Assembly: GCA_036655715.1 (NCBI GenBank)
Contig: JAVVPO010000007.1
Location: 1-64,000, forward strand
Direction of reading: 5' to 3'
Source of the DNA: JAVVPO01 sp036655715
Lineage (GTDB): Bacteria; Bacillota; Clostridia; Lachnospirales; Cellulosilyticaceae
Length of the DNA stretch: 64,000 nt
Below are positions 17,351 through 26,311 of this stretch, in pieces (within the stretch, counting starts at the first letter, position 1; the number at the start of each line of letters is the position of its first letter). A program made the position numbers and the translations under genes. The notes below the pieces were generated by a model, which saw only the letters and a list, made by a program, of their open reading frames with translations, ran no database searches and was not told the DNA's origin.

Positions 17351-17995
17351 ATGAAAAAAATAGTCTATACCCTAGGATATGCTCATCATACTCAAGAGAG
17401 CTTTTTGGAACTTCTGAAGAAATATCAAATTAACTGCGTTGTAGATGTAAGAACTATGGCCTACTCGAAATTTCATCCTCAATTTAATAAAGAGCCCTTA
17501 AACATTTTCTTAAAACAAAATGGTATTGTTTATGTGCATATGTATAAGGAGTTTGGAATTATTAGAGGAGAGACAACGCTTAATAATGAAGATGGCTATT
17601 TAGATTTTAATAAATTAGCGTGTTTACCTATATTTAAGAGTGGTTTAGAAAGAATTCATGCAGGTGTAGAAAAAGGATTTACTATTTGTTTTATTTGCGC
17701 AGAGAAAGATCCATCTGATTGTCATAGAAGTACCTTGGTTGGAAGGGAATTAAGTAAAGTGGGGTATAAGGTGAATAATATTAGGTACGATGGGGTAATA
17801 GAAGAGCACAGCGTATTAGAAGAGAGGATAATAGAAGAATATTGTCCTAGTAGCCATCAAATAGATTTATTTCAAGAGGAAGATTTAGGATATAAACGAT
17901 TAGAGAAAGCCTATAGGTTATGTAATAATGAGATTGTAGAAGTTAATTCGAAAAGAGTTTTAAAAGATGAGTATACATCACCTAGAAAAAAGTAA
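17351..17995 (+). CDS. DUF488 family protein
   Basis: A 214-residue soluble protein with the DUF488 signatures: TLGYAHHTQESFLELL at the N-terminus, VVDVRTMAYSKFHPQFN, and CAEKDPSDCHRSTLVGREL, with the conserved Cys, Glu and CHR triad. The biochemical role of DUF488 is not settled. The C-terminal 45 residues (after about 170) are a non-conserved extension with a DLFQEEDLGY segment. AGGAGGTGG precedes the ATG. It is transcribed divergently from the catalase gene over an 87-base region. Confidence 0.85.
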   Translation: MKKIVYTLGYAHHTQESFLELLKKYQINCVVDVRTMAYSKFHPQFNKEPLNIFLKQNGIVYVHMYKEFGIIRGETTLNNEDGYLDFNKLACLPIFKSGLERIHAGVEKGFTICFICAEKDPSDCHRSTLVGRELSKVGYKVNNIRYDGVIEEHSVLEERIIEEYCPSSHQIDLFQEEDLGYKRLEKAYRLCNNEIVEVNSKRVLKDEYTSPRKK

Positions 17996-18025
17996 AAGAG
18001 GCTATTGATGCAATAGCCCCTTTTG
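17994..18025. terminator. Terminator after the DUF488 gene
   Basis: AAAAGAGGCTATTG / CAATAGCCCCTTTT forms a short-loop hairpin overlapping the end of the gene, between convergent transcripts. Confidence 0.75.
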
Positions 18026-18034
18026 CTATAAAAA

Positions 18035-18595
18035 TTATAAATGTCTTTTCCAGTACAAATACCCTATAAACAATCCTGCTAATAATAAAACAACTAGAAG
18101 GAATGAGGGAGAGATATATCTAATAATAGGCATACGGTAATACCAACTGCCAAATAAACTTCTTGAAAAGATAGAGCCTCCCATATTCATACCAGTATTG
18201 CCATAGGAAGTAGAGGTTTTACCAGTATTCCCAATAGTTGTGGTATTTGAAGTATCTTTAGGCTTAGAAGTATTAAAAGAACCAGAATTAACTTTTGAAT
18301 TAGAAGAGCTACTAGTTGAATTATTTTTTTTGCTGCTAAAACTTCCTGAGTTTACTTTGCCGGAAGTCTTATTAGAGGAAGATGTACCACTAGAAGAACT
18401 AGACTTAGTTGAAAAAGATCCTGAACTCATTTTGCTAGAACTGCTTTTGCTAGAAGACCGACTACTAGAGGATCTAGTAGAGCCTGATTTTGGCTTTGCC
18501 TGCAGCGTATACACCTGGGCAGCACCTATGTTAATAATGATACAACCTATGAAAAGGAAAATAAGGCGTCTAAGCAATTCGTGTCGTTTATTCAT
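18035..18595 (-). CDS. Ser-rich secreted/membrane-anchored protein in the pspA operon
   Basis: A 186-residue protein with an N-terminal hydrophobic segment (LIFLFIGCIIINIGAAQVYT) acting as a signal peptide or anchor. A roughly 85-residue Ser/Lys/Thr/Asn low-complexity region follows, with repeats of the type SGSFSTKSSS, NSGSFSSKKN and NSGSFNTSKP. Near the C-terminus is a membrane helix (SFLLVVLLLAGLFIGYLYW). Its ATG at 18595 overlaps the stop region of the upstream Cys-rich gene by 8 bases (ATGAATAA), indicating translational coupling. No catalytic motif is seen. Topology suggests a Ser-rich extracytoplasmic segment between two membrane anchors. Confidence 0.8.
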   Translation of the reverse strand: MNKRHELLRRLIFLFIGCIIINIGAAQVYTLQAKPKSGSTRSSSSRSSSKSSSSKMSSGSFSTKSSSSSGTSSSNKTSGKVNSGSFSSKKNNSTSSSSNSKVNSGSFNTSKPKDTSNTTTIGNTGKTSTSYGNTGMNMGGSIFSRSLFGSWYYRMPIIRYISPSFLLVVLLLAGLFIGYLYWKRHL

Positions 18596-19250
18596 AGCAA
18601 TCAAAGCCTACAAAAACATCATAGATTTTATCTAACAACTCTTCGTCGATAGGCAGATATTCTGTATTCCCATTAACATATTTGCAATATTCTAAGATGT
18701 GTTGATTGTTTTTGTTATTTCTTTCCGCTAAATAAATATAATGTTTATTGGAAAAGTCATCTTTAAGTAATCCAACGACTTCAAAAGCAACATCACGTTC
18801 TTCGTCGTTGGAGTAGAGCGTGATAGGTTCATGACCGGTAGTAGCGTAGTAACGGTCTTTGTCGCATCCAGCTACTTTGTTGGTGTAATTGCAATAGTGA
18901 CAGGATTTAAATTTACATTCACTTACGCAGGTAGAACATTTGCAAGTGTGACAAAGTTTAAGTTTGTTTAACTCATCGGCTATGCCGGCTTTGAATTTAA
19001 GCACATCATCTTTGTACTTTTCATCACTTTTAAGGAAGTCAAGGATTCCGTCGCCTTCAGCTAAATGATCAGCATGATCTAACTGATCTAAGTAATCCTT
19101 AACAAGTTGTACTTTACGTACAAAGAAGCGTTGATTAGATTCTGTAGTTGATAGGAATGTGTTGATTTCTTCGATGTTCATGATTAAATCTACATAGATT
19201 TTACTATATTGGGCTCTTTCTGCATCGGTGAATTCTTTTATTTTATTCAT
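18588..19250 (-). CDS. Cys-rich cytoplasmic protein downstream of pspA, function unknown
   Basis: A 220-residue soluble protein. Residues of about 8-95 are helical and charged. A dense Cys cluster follows near 100-130 (CHTCKCSTCVSECKFKSC, then CNYTNKVAGCDKD), with spacing suggestive of two zinc sites. The C-terminal third (RDVAFEVVGLLKDDF, HYIYLAERN, ILEYCKYVNG, EYLPIDEELLDKIYDVF) resembles the small DUF1292 beta fold. AAGGGGATTAAGCT precedes the ATG. It sits 22 bases after pspA and overlaps the Ser-rich gene, so the three are one operon. A partner or regulator role with PspA is inferred from context only. Confidence 0.8.
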   Translation of the reverse strand: MNKIKEFTDAERAQYSKIYVDLIMNIEEINTFLSTTESNQRFFVRKVQLVKDYLDQLDHADHLAEGDGILDFLKSDEKYKDDVLKFKAGIADELNKLKLCHTCKCSTCVSECKFKSCHYCNYTNKVAGCDKDRYYATTGHEPITLYSNDEERDVAFEVVGLLKDDFSNKHYIYLAERNNKNNQHILEYCKYVNGNTEYLPIDEELLDKIYDVFVGFDCYE

Positions 19251-19272
19251 AGCTTAATCCCCTTTGAATAGA

Positions 19273-19923
19273 TTATCTATATTTATTTAGTTCGTCTTGT
19301 AGATTTGTATTAGGACCCTCGCTGAGGTAGTCGTTAAGTTCTGAGTCTACATTAGGACGTTTGAATTCTTCTAGACCTTGAGCATAGTTTTCAGCATCCA
19401 TTACTTTTTGCTCAATGTCTGAAAGAGAGATATGACTGTCTTTATTAACTTCAGTTAGAATTTCATTAACTTTTGTCTGTGCTTTGGCTGTAGAGTATCT
19501 AGCAGCAAGTTCTGATTTTTTTGTTTTAAGTTCTTTAACTTCTTTTTCAAGTGCAAGAACATTAGATTTTACTTTTTCGGCAGTAACTTTTAGCGTAGTA
19601 AGTGTAGATTCTAAACTACTTAGCTCACTATCGAATTCTTTTTTCTTCATAAGAAAAGTAGTAGCCTTGTCTTCGTCGCTCGTAGCTAAAGCTTTACGGA
19701 TACCTTCTTCGTATTGCGTGATTTTTTGTTTGATAGATTCTGCTTCGTTTTTCTTTTGAGAAATAGAACCTATAAAAGAAGCGCTTTCAAGTTTAGCTTT
19801 ATTGATAGCTTCCTCACGCTTTCTGATGGCTAAATCAATTTGTTCGATAGGGTTTTCTGCCTTATCTAAAGCTTTGTTTGCTTTCCCGCTGATGATATTA
19901 CCAAGTCTATTGAAAAAACTCAT
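19273..19923 (-). CDS. pspA: PspA/IM30 family membrane-stress protein
   Basis: A 216-residue, almost fully helical protein starting MSFFNRLGNIISGKANKALD, the amphipathic membrane-binding helix of PspA/Vipp1/LiaH proteins. The motif 'NPIEQIDLAIRKREEAI' and a long coiled coil (about residues 30-150) follow. These ESCRT-III-like proteins polymerise on damaged membranes. AAGGAGTG precedes the ATG. It is the first gene of a three-gene operon with a Cys-rich protein and a Ser-rich membrane protein. No PspF-type regulator is nearby, as expected for Firmicutes. Confidence 0.92.
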   Translation of the reverse strand: MSFFNRLGNIISGKANKALDKAENPIEQIDLAIRKREEAINKAKLESASFIGSISQKKNEAESIKQKITQYEEGIRKALATSDEDKATTFLMKKKEFDSELSSLESTLTTLKVTAEKVKSNVLALEKEVKELKTKKSELAARYSTAKAQTKVNEILTEVNKDSHISLSDIEQKVMDAENYAQGLEEFKRPNVDSELNDYLSEGPNTNLQDELNKYR

Positions 19924-20076
19924 AACTATTCACTCCTTATAGTATAATTATTTTAAATTTAAACCTAAAAATTAATGAAGGTCCTACAGGTATATGAATA
20001 TATACTAACATAGGATAGGTAAGTATTCTATAATAAAAGTATGAACAAATTTTAAAGAAATAGGAGAGCTTTTGTA

Positions 20077-21453
20077 TTATTTTTGTATTCTATCTTTAAG
20101 TTGCGTGTAAGAACTTCTTGCCGCCACACATTTATAAGCTGGACGTATGATTTTGCCTTCATTAACAATCTCTTCAATACGATGAGCACTCCAACCTACT
20201 ACTCTGGCAATGGCAAAAAGTGGTGTGTAGAGTTCAAGAGGAAGCCCTAACATGTTGTAGACAAAGCCGGAATAGAAGTCTACGTTGGCGCTTACGCCTT
20301 TATACATTTTACGAACTGTGGCAATGGCTTTGGGTGCTAATTCTTCTACTTTGGCATAGAAGTCATATTCGTCTTGTAAGCCTTTTTCGTAAGCCAGTTT
20401 TTTTGCATATTCTTTTAAAATAATAGCACGTGGGTCAGAGATGGAGTAAACGGCATGACCTATACCATAGATAAGACCAGATTTATCAAAAGCTTCTTTG
20501 TTAAGAAGTTTCATAAGATGAGTCTCTATTTCTTCATCATCCTTCCAATCTTTAATGGTTTCTTTCATATCTTCAAACATATGAACCACTTTAATGTTAG
20601 CACCTCCGTGTTTAGGGCCTTTAAGAGAACCTAAAGCGGCGGATATGGCAGAATACGTATCCGTACCAGTAGAGGTCACTAAGTGAGTGGTAAAGGTGGA
20701 GTTGTTCCCCCCGCCGTGCTCTGCGTGCAAGATAAGTGCTAAATCTAAAAGGGTAGCTTCTAGTTTGGTATATTTACTATCTGGTCTTAGCATATGTAGG
20801 ATGTTTTCTGCGGTGGTTAAATCAGGTCTAGGTGTGTGGATGAATAAACTTTGATCTCCGTGGTAATGGGCATAGGCTTGATAACTATAGACAGCCATTG
20901 TTGGAAAAGAAGAGATAAGCTTGATACATTGCTCTAAGACGTTAGGCAAAGAAGTATCATCGGGATTGTCATCTAAACTATAGAGTGCGAGAACACTGCG
21001 AGAAAGAGCATTTGTAATATCTTTGCTAGGTGATTCAAGAATCATATCTCTCACAAAGCTATCAGGAAGCTTACGGTAGCTACCGAGTGTTGCTTCAAAG
21101 TTAGCGAGTTCTGTGCAAGTAGGTAATTTGCCGAAAATGAGTAAATAAGCAGTTTCCTCAAACCCATAGCGGCCATCAGATAAATAGCCTTTTGTAATAT
21201 CGGAAATGTCTATGCCGCGATAGATTAATCTTCCTGGTACAGGAATAATTTCATTTTCTTCGACTATATAAGAGCGAACATCGCCTATTTCGGTTAGGCC
21301 AACTAATACACCTCGGCCGTCTAAGTTACGAAGACCACGCTTTACGGCGTATTGGTTGAATAGTTCGGAATTGATTAAACAATTATCCTTTGCTAAGTTA
21401 GCAAGTGATTCCCAGTCGTTATAGAGTTCTAGTTCTCTTCTTTTATCTTCCAT
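20077..21453 (-). CDS. gltA: Citrate synthase (citrate/2-methylcitrate synthase family)
   Basis: A 458-residue type II-like citrate synthase. Catalytic signatures are visible: LILHAEHGGGNNS (oxaloacetate-binding His), GSLKGPKHGGAN, and GIGHAVYSISDPRA (second catalytic His). The C-terminus has GFVYNMLGLPLELYTPLFAIARVVGWSAH-like sequence with the conserved Arg. The N-terminus is about 40 residues longer than a minimal citrate synthase, a form common in Clostridia. Aconitase and isocitrate dehydrogenase are not adjacent, so its pathway (oxidative branch to glutamate) is inferred. AAGGAGG precedes the ATG. Confidence 0.95.
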   Translation of the reverse strand: MEDKRRELELYNDWESLANLAKDNCLINSELFNQYAVKRGLRNLDGRGVLVGLTEIGDVRSYIVEENEIIPVPGRLIYRGIDISDITKGYLSDGRYGFEETAYLLIFGKLPTCTELANFEATLGSYRKLPDSFVRDMILESPSKDITNALSRSVLALYSLDDNPDDTSLPNVLEQCIKLISSFPTMAVYSYQAYAHYHGDQSLFIHTPRPDLTTAENILHMLRPDSKYTKLEATLLDLALILHAEHGGGNNSTFTTHLVTSTGTDTYSAISAALGSLKGPKHGGANIKVVHMFEDMKETIKDWKDDEEIETHLMKLLNKEAFDKSGLIYGIGHAVYSISDPRAIILKEYAKKLAYEKGLQDEYDFYAKVEELAPKAIATVRKMYKGVSANVDFYSGFVYNMLGLPLELYTPLFAIARVVGWSAHRIEEIVNEGKIIRPAYKCVAARSSYTQLKDRIQK

Positions 21454-21740
21454 ATAATGCCTCCTTTAAAATATTTTTAAAAAATTCATACAATAAATTT
21501 AACATTGAATAGAATATGATGTCAATATATTGAATAAAACTAATATTTTAAATTTAATATAAAATTAAAATATAAATATTGTTAAAAAATAAAGATATAC
21601 AAATAAGATAAAGGGTTAATATATAAAGAATACTTAAATATAAGCATATATATAAGTATAAAAAAAGTTAAAGTTTAATAGAATGTTATGAAGGATGAAA
21701 AGGATTTGATTGCAAAAGATTCAGGGAAAGATAGTGAACT
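21454..21740. other. AT-rich intergenic region
   Basis: About 290 bases between the divergent side of the citrate synthase gene and the DegV terminator. It is extremely AT-rich with runs of TATA-like sequence, and should contain the minus-strand promoter of the citrate synthase gene. I find no open frame with a ribosome binding site, no tRNA-like fold and no riboswitch motif in it. Confidence 0.6.
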
Positions 21741-21789
21741 AAAAGGATAAGAACTTTGAACATCTGGCTAGCTAAAGTTCTTACCCTTA
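21741..21789 (-). terminator. Terminator of the degV-family gene
   Basis: On the minus strand, AAGGGTAAGAACTTTAG pairs with CAAAGTTCTTATCCTT, followed by TTTAG. It starts 9 bases beyond the DegV stop. Confidence 0.8.
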
Positions 21790-21797
21790 TGTAAAAA

Positions 21798-22643
21798 TTA
21801 TGCTTCTTCGTAGATGCAAAGGCCTAATACGCCAGGGCCAGTATGGATTCCCATACAAGAACCAATGTCTTCAAGAGAAAGGCTCGTAATATTTGGGAGA
21901 TCCTTGATATCTGCTAAGAAAGTTTTTGCTTCTTCGTGGGCATCACCGCTTAATACCCAAACCTTACATTTAGAACGTGTTAAATAACCGTTAAGAATTT
22001 CTTTCATCTTAGATAGGGATTGCTTACGGCCACGTGATTTGGTGTAAGTATAAAGTTTACCTTCATCGCTGCAGGTGATAATAGGTTTTAATTGTAGCAA
22101 GGTGCCGATAGCTCCAGCTGTTTTGCTAAGACGACCGCCTCTTATAAGGAACTCTAAGGTATCTACAGCGATAAATCCGTGAGTTCTAGAGCGAATAGCT
22201 GTAAGTGAATGGATAATATCTGTAGCAGATAAGCCATCTTGCAACATATGCGCTGCTTCTAAGACGATGGCACCTTGGGGGTAGCCTAAGGTCTTAGTAT
22301 CAAAATAAAAGAATTCAATTTGAGGGAAATGAGCACAAGTTAGCCTGATGCTATTTAGTGTGCCTGATAACTCTGTAGATACGCCGATAATGATAGCCTG
22401 TGTGTATCCTTCTGAGATGAGCTTGTTAATTAATTCTTCAGTATCTCCAGAATCAGGGAGAGAAGTTGTAGGCATTTCTTCTTTTAAAGATGCGTACATT
22501 TCGTTTGGGGTAATATCTATACCATCGCGAAACTCTTTATCTTTATAAATGATACGAGTAGGTATGATATGAATATTGTGATCTTGTCTAGTTTTAAGGC
22601 TTAAATCACAACTACTATCTGAAATTAAAGCTATTTTTTGCAA
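21798..22643 (-). CDS. DegV family fatty-acid-binding protein
   Basis: A 281-residue DegV (FakB-like) protein. SDSSCDL at the N-terminus, 'GVSTELSGTLNSIRL' in the middle, and 'FIAVDTLEFLIRGGRLSKTAG' with its GGR fatty-acid contact region are diagnostic; HTGPGVLGL closes the C-terminus. In Firmicutes these proteins present exogenous fatty acids to the kinase FakA. The start is a TTG at 22643: AGGAGG lies eight bases upstream and no ATG in frame is better placed, an uncommon but well-supported start. Confidence 0.92.
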   Translation of the reverse strand: MQKIALISDSSCDLSLKTRQDHNIHIIPTRIIYKDKEFRDGIDITPNEMYASLKEEMPTTSLPDSGDTEELINKLISEGYTQAIIIGVSTELSGTLNSIRLTCAHFPQIEFFYFDTKTLGYPQGAIVLEAAHMLQDGLSATDIIHSLTAIRSRTHGFIAVDTLEFLIRGGRLSKTAGAIGTLLQLKPIITCSDEGKLYTYTKSRGRKQSLSKMKEILNGYLTRSKCKVWVLSGDAHEEAKTFLADIKDLPNITSLSLEDIGSCMGIHTGPGVLGLCIYEEA

Positions 22644-22973
22644 ATGGGTGGCCTCCTGAAGTATGAAATAAAGTAACTTGTCTATTTACTATATCATAAT
22701 TATAGCATTAACACATATACAAAGTATAAAGATAAATATGGGAAAATGGTTTTAATATACTTTAAGGAAGAAACATGTCATATTTTAAAAAAGTGAGAGC
22801 AATATAAAGGGATAGATGAAGTAGAGAAAGTATAAGAAAAACAAATGTTTTAAAGAGATTACGATATAAGAAATAAATTCTAACAGATGATAGTTTAAAT
22901 GGTATAAAAATCATAACTTAGAATGCAATACATTAACTAAACATAAAAAAACATGTTAAATACAAGAAATTTA
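22644..22973. other. Intergenic region without recognised genes
   Basis: About 330 bases, AT-rich, between the divergent degV and transporter genes. No convincing open frame, RNA fold or repeat was seen. It should contain the minus-strand degV promoter. Confidence 0.6.
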
Positions 22974-23002
22974 TTGAATTCAATTATTTTTTATGGTAAT
23001 AT
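22974..23002 (+). promoter_or_regulatory. Promoter of the oligopeptide transporter operon
   Basis: TTGAAT (22974-22979), a 17-base spacer and TAATAT (22997-23002) preceded by TGG (extended -10) make a good vegetative promoter. The -35 lies inside a small palindrome, ATTGAATTCAAT, that could be an operator. The resulting leader is about 120 nt. Confidence 0.7.
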
Positions 23003-23129
23003 GAATATCATAAAATAAGTCAAATGTTAGAGATATATGAAATTTATTATCAAGTAACTTGCAAAAACATATATATTACATTCTGACTCTATGCTCAGCA
23101 TAAAAATAAAATAAATGGAGGAATTACCT

Positions 23130-25193
23130 ATGGGAAAATTCGCTAAAAAGTTTTCAATCATGATGGTGGTTGCAGGTATGACTGCTTCAGCTCTTGCTGG
23201 ATGTAGTAGTAAAGAAGCACCAGTAACAGAAACAACAGAAACAACAGATTCAGGTAAAAAAGAGGAAAGCACAAGTAAATATAATACACTTATTGCGGGT
23301 ACAATGCAGTTTAATGGACTATTTAGCCCATTTTATGCAACAACAGCATATGATGCAAATATTGCTGAGATAGCAACAGCACAACTTATAACCAATGATG
23401 ATAATGCAGCACCAGTTCCAAACCTAGCTACTTTTGAAATTGAAGAGATTAAAGATGATAGTGGCAAAACAGTTAATACAAAATACACTTTCAAGCTTAA
23501 GGATGGAGTAACATTCAGTGATGGTACAGCTGTTACAGCTGATGATGTGATTTTTACATATAAAGTTCTTGCAGATCCAACATATGATGGTAAGTCAACA
23601 TTCTTTACAACACCAATTGTGGGAATCAATGAATATCGTTATGATGATGTAAACTACATGGCAGCTATTGCTAAGTTAAAAGAAGAAGCAGAAAAAGTTT
23701 CTGATGAAGAAGTAACACAATTCATCGTTGATAGCTGTAAAGGTGCAACAGCATCTAATGGAGAAGAAGCAATCATTGACTACTTAGGTGGTACAGTAGC
23801 GGGTATTGAAGGACTTGAAGGTGAGAAAAAAGCCGAAGTTCTAGATAAAGCATATACTGATTTTGAGATTGCCAATGCTTTTGATTCTTACAAATCAGGT
23901 GCAGTAGCAGCAAAATTCAAAACTCTTGAAAGTGAATACATCAAAGCCAACCTTGCTGGTGGAACAGATGTAACAGAAATTGAAGGCGTTAAGAGGATTG
24001 ATGATCAAACAATTGAAGTACTAATTGAAGGGGTAGACCCTAAAGCTATTTGGAGCTTAGGTGATTTTGTAGCACCAAAGCACTACTATGGTGTAGGCAA
24101 AGATGGTAAAGAGTTTACAAAAGGTGATACTTCAATGGTTAAAGAGAAGAATGATGCACCATTAGGCGCAGGACCATATATCTTTGAGAAATTCGAAAAC
24201 AACGTAGTATCCTTTAAAGCAAATGAAACATATCACTTAGGTGCGCCAGAAATCCCAACTATCAAATTCCAAGTGACATCATCAGCCAATAAGCTTGATG
24301 GAGTAAAAATGGGTGAGATAGATATTGCAGACCCAACAGCAAGCCCAGACATGTTAAAAGATGTTGAATCAGCTAACATGCACTATGAATTAGTAGATAA
24401 CTTAGGTTATGGCTATATCGGAGTAAATGCAGACCGTGTTTCAGATATCAACGTACGCAAAGGTTTAATGCACCTTATGAACCGTAAACCAGCTATTGAC
24501 ACTTACTACGGTGAACTAGCTACAGTTATTGAAAGACCAATGTCAAGAGTATCATGGGCATACCCACAAGATGCAGAAGAGTACTATGGATTTGATCCAG
24601 CGAAAGCTTTAGAGTACTTCACAGCAGCTGGTTACACACAAGTAGATAAGGGCGGCAAAATGTCTCTTGAAAAAGAAGGTAAGCAATTAAAAATCGAAGT
24701 AGGTATACCAGGAGATGGTATCATGGATCATCCATCTGCTCCAATCATAACTCAAATGAAAACAGAGTTTGAGAAAATCGGTGGTATCTTAGAAATCAAT
24801 GACTGTGATGGTACAGTATTCTTCGATAGACTTGATGCAAAAGATTGGGATATGTGGGTAGCAGCATGGGGAGCAACAGTTGATCCAGATATGTACCAAG
24901 TTTACTACTCAGATGGTCCATCAAACCATTATAGAATTAAAGATGATAGACTAGATGAAGTTATTGTAGAAGCAAAATCAACAAATGATATCGAAGTGAG
25001 AAAAGAACTTTATTCAGAAGCGCTTGACATCATCATGGACTGGGCTGTAGAGATGCCAGTTTACCAAAGAAAGAATATGTTTGTAATCAATCCAGAGATT
25101 GTAGATATTACAACACTTCCATCAATGAGTCCATTTAATATCAGCATGGTAGAGCCTTACTTCTCAAGTGTTCAAACACTTAAGTTAAAATAA
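23130..25193 (+). CDS. ABC transporter substrate-binding lipoprotein, family 5 (oligopeptide type)
   Basis: A 687-residue lipoprotein. The signal peptide ends in the lipobox SALAGC, then a Thr/Glu/Ser linker, then an SBP_bac_5 fold with the family signature FKLKDGVTFSDGTAVTADDV and 'VRKGLMHLMNRKPAID'. It is about 130 residues longer than typical OppA/DppA proteins because of an acidic insertion at about residues 175-290 that is rich in Lys, Glu and Ala (AAIAKLKEEAEKVSDEEV). GGAGG before the ATG at 23130 sets the start. First gene of the opp-like operon; peptides are the likely cargo, with nickel or sugars less likely. Confidence 0.92.
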   Translation: MGKFAKKFSIMMVVAGMTASALAGCSSKEAPVTETTETTDSGKKEESTSKYNTLIAGTMQFNGLFSPFYATTAYDANIAEIATAQLITNDDNAAPVPNLATFEIEEIKDDSGKTVNTKYTFKLKDGVTFSDGTAVTADDVIFTYKVLADPTYDGKSTFFTTPIVGINEYRYDDVNYMAAIAKLKEEAEKVSDEEVTQFIVDSCKGATASNGEEAIIDYLGGTVAGIEGLEGEKKAEVLDKAYTDFEIANAFDSYKSGAVAAKFKTLESEYIKANLAGGTDVTEIEGVKRIDDQTIEVLIEGVDPKAIWSLGDFVAPKHYYGVGKDGKEFTKGDTSMVKEKNDAPLGAGPYIFEKFENNVVSFKANETYHLGAPEIPTIKFQVTSSANKLDGVKMGEIDIADPTASPDMLKDVESANMHYELVDNLGYGYIGVNADRVSDINVRKGLMHLMNRKPAIDTYYGELATVIERPMSRVSWAYPQDAEEYYGFDPAKALEYFTAAGYTQVDKGGKMSLEKEGKQLKIEVGIPGDGIMDHPSAPIITQMKTEFEKIGGILEINDCDGTVFFDRLDAKDWDMWVAAWGATVDPDMYQVYYSDGPSNHYRIKDDRLDEVIVEAKSTNDIEVRKELYSEALDIIMDWAVEMPVYQRKNMFVINPEIVDITTLPSMSPFNISMVEPYFSSVQTLKLK

Positions 25194-25204
25194 TAGTTTA
25201 ACCC

Positions 25205-25235
25205 ATTAATCACCAACCGTTTGATTGGTGATTAA
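25205..25235 (+). terminator. Intercistronic hairpin (partial terminator or mRNA stabiliser)
   Basis: TTAATCACCAA / TTGGTGATTAA, an 11-bp stem with an 8-base loop, 12 bases after the lipoprotein stop. There is no T tract. Such hairpins between binding-protein and permease genes commonly raise the amount of binding protein relative to the rest of the operon. Confidence 0.6.
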
Positions 25236-25328
25236 TATCAACTTATAATCAGAGTTATGTAAAGAGATTGTCGGCTGATATTAGTTAATTCAATTTACAA
25301 TATAAAAATAGAAGATAGGAGTGGTGAA

Positions 25329-26297
25329 ATGAGACAGTATATTGTTCGAAGATTAGGAGTATGTATATTTATCTTGTTTGGGGTGTCTATAATTATCTAT
25401 GCACTTATGCGTAGTATGCCAGGTACATATGTAGATACATTAACGAATGGTAATCCAGCGATTACACAGACAATGAAAGATAATTTAAATGAACTTTATG
25501 GTTTAAATAAAGGGATTGTAGAGGGATATGTAGAATGGGTTGCAGAAGCAGTGAAAGGCAATCTAGGTACATCATTTGTCTATGGAAAGCCAGTGGAAGA
25601 GGTTATTCAATCTAAGATGTGGACGAGCTTTTGGCTTGCCTTGCCGTCTATGATTTTACAGTTATTGATTGCCATACCGCTAGGAATCATTTCAGCAACT
25701 AAACAATACTCAAAGACAGATTATGCAGTAACGACTTTTGCACTTGTCGGAATCTCCTTACCAAGTTTCTTCTTCTCAGCAATTCTTCAAAGAATTTTTG
25801 CTATACAACTGGGTTGGTTCCCATTGCAAGGGTTAATCACCGCGCGTATGGACTATACAGGATTTGCACTTATGATGGATAAAGGATGGCATCTTGTGCT
25901 ACCGATTGTTGTATTAACAGCGGTAAGTATTGGTGGGCTTATGCGTTATTCAAGAACAAACATGCTTGAAGTACTTAGTGCAGATTATATTCGTACAGCA
26001 AGAGCAAAAGGTGTAAGTGAACATAAAGTTATTTACAAACATGCTTTTAGGAATACTTTAATACCTATCGTAACAATGGTAGGGGGAATGCTTCCAGGAT
26101 TATTCTCAGGGGCAATCATTACAGAAGGTATTTTTGCTATTGATGGATTAGGCTATACAGGGCTTACTGCGCTTAAATCAGGAGATATACCATTTATGAT
26201 GGGATTTGTAATGTTCTTAGCAGTACTTACTTTACTTGGAACTTTATTATCTGATATTTTATATGCAGTAGTAGACCCACGTGTAAGATTAAAATAA
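25329..26297 (+). CDS. oppB: Oligopeptide ABC transporter permease (OppB/DppB type)
   Basis: A 322-residue inner permease with six membrane segments. The N-terminus MRQYIVRRLGVCIFILFGVS is typical of OppB/DppB, as are the EAA loop (YIRTARAKGVSEHKVIYKHA) that couples to the ATPases and the C-terminal 'YAVVDPRVRLK'. GGAGTGGTGAA precedes the ATG. Second gene of the operon. Confidence 0.94.
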   Translation: MRQYIVRRLGVCIFILFGVSIIIYALMRSMPGTYVDTLTNGNPAITQTMKDNLNELYGLNKGIVEGYVEWVAEAVKGNLGTSFVYGKPVEEVIQSKMWTSFWLALPSMILQLLIAIPLGIISATKQYSKTDYAVTTFALVGISLPSFFFSAILQRIFAIQLGWFPLQGLITARMDYTGFALMMDKGWHLVLPIVVLTAVSIGGLMRYSRTNMLEVLSADYIRTARAKGVSEHKVIYKHAFRNTLIPIVTMVGGMLPGLFSGAIITEGIFAIDGLGYTGLTALKSGDIPFMMGFVMFLAVLTLLGTLLSDILYAVVDPRVRLK

Positions 26298-26311
26298 AGG
26301 AGTGATAAACT

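Noticed and set aside
18240..18635. A long plus-strand open frame rich in Leu and Glu opposite the Ser-rich gene
   Set aside because: It is the complement of AGT/TCT-type Ser codons, has no ribosome binding site, and lies against a coherent three-gene minus-strand operon.
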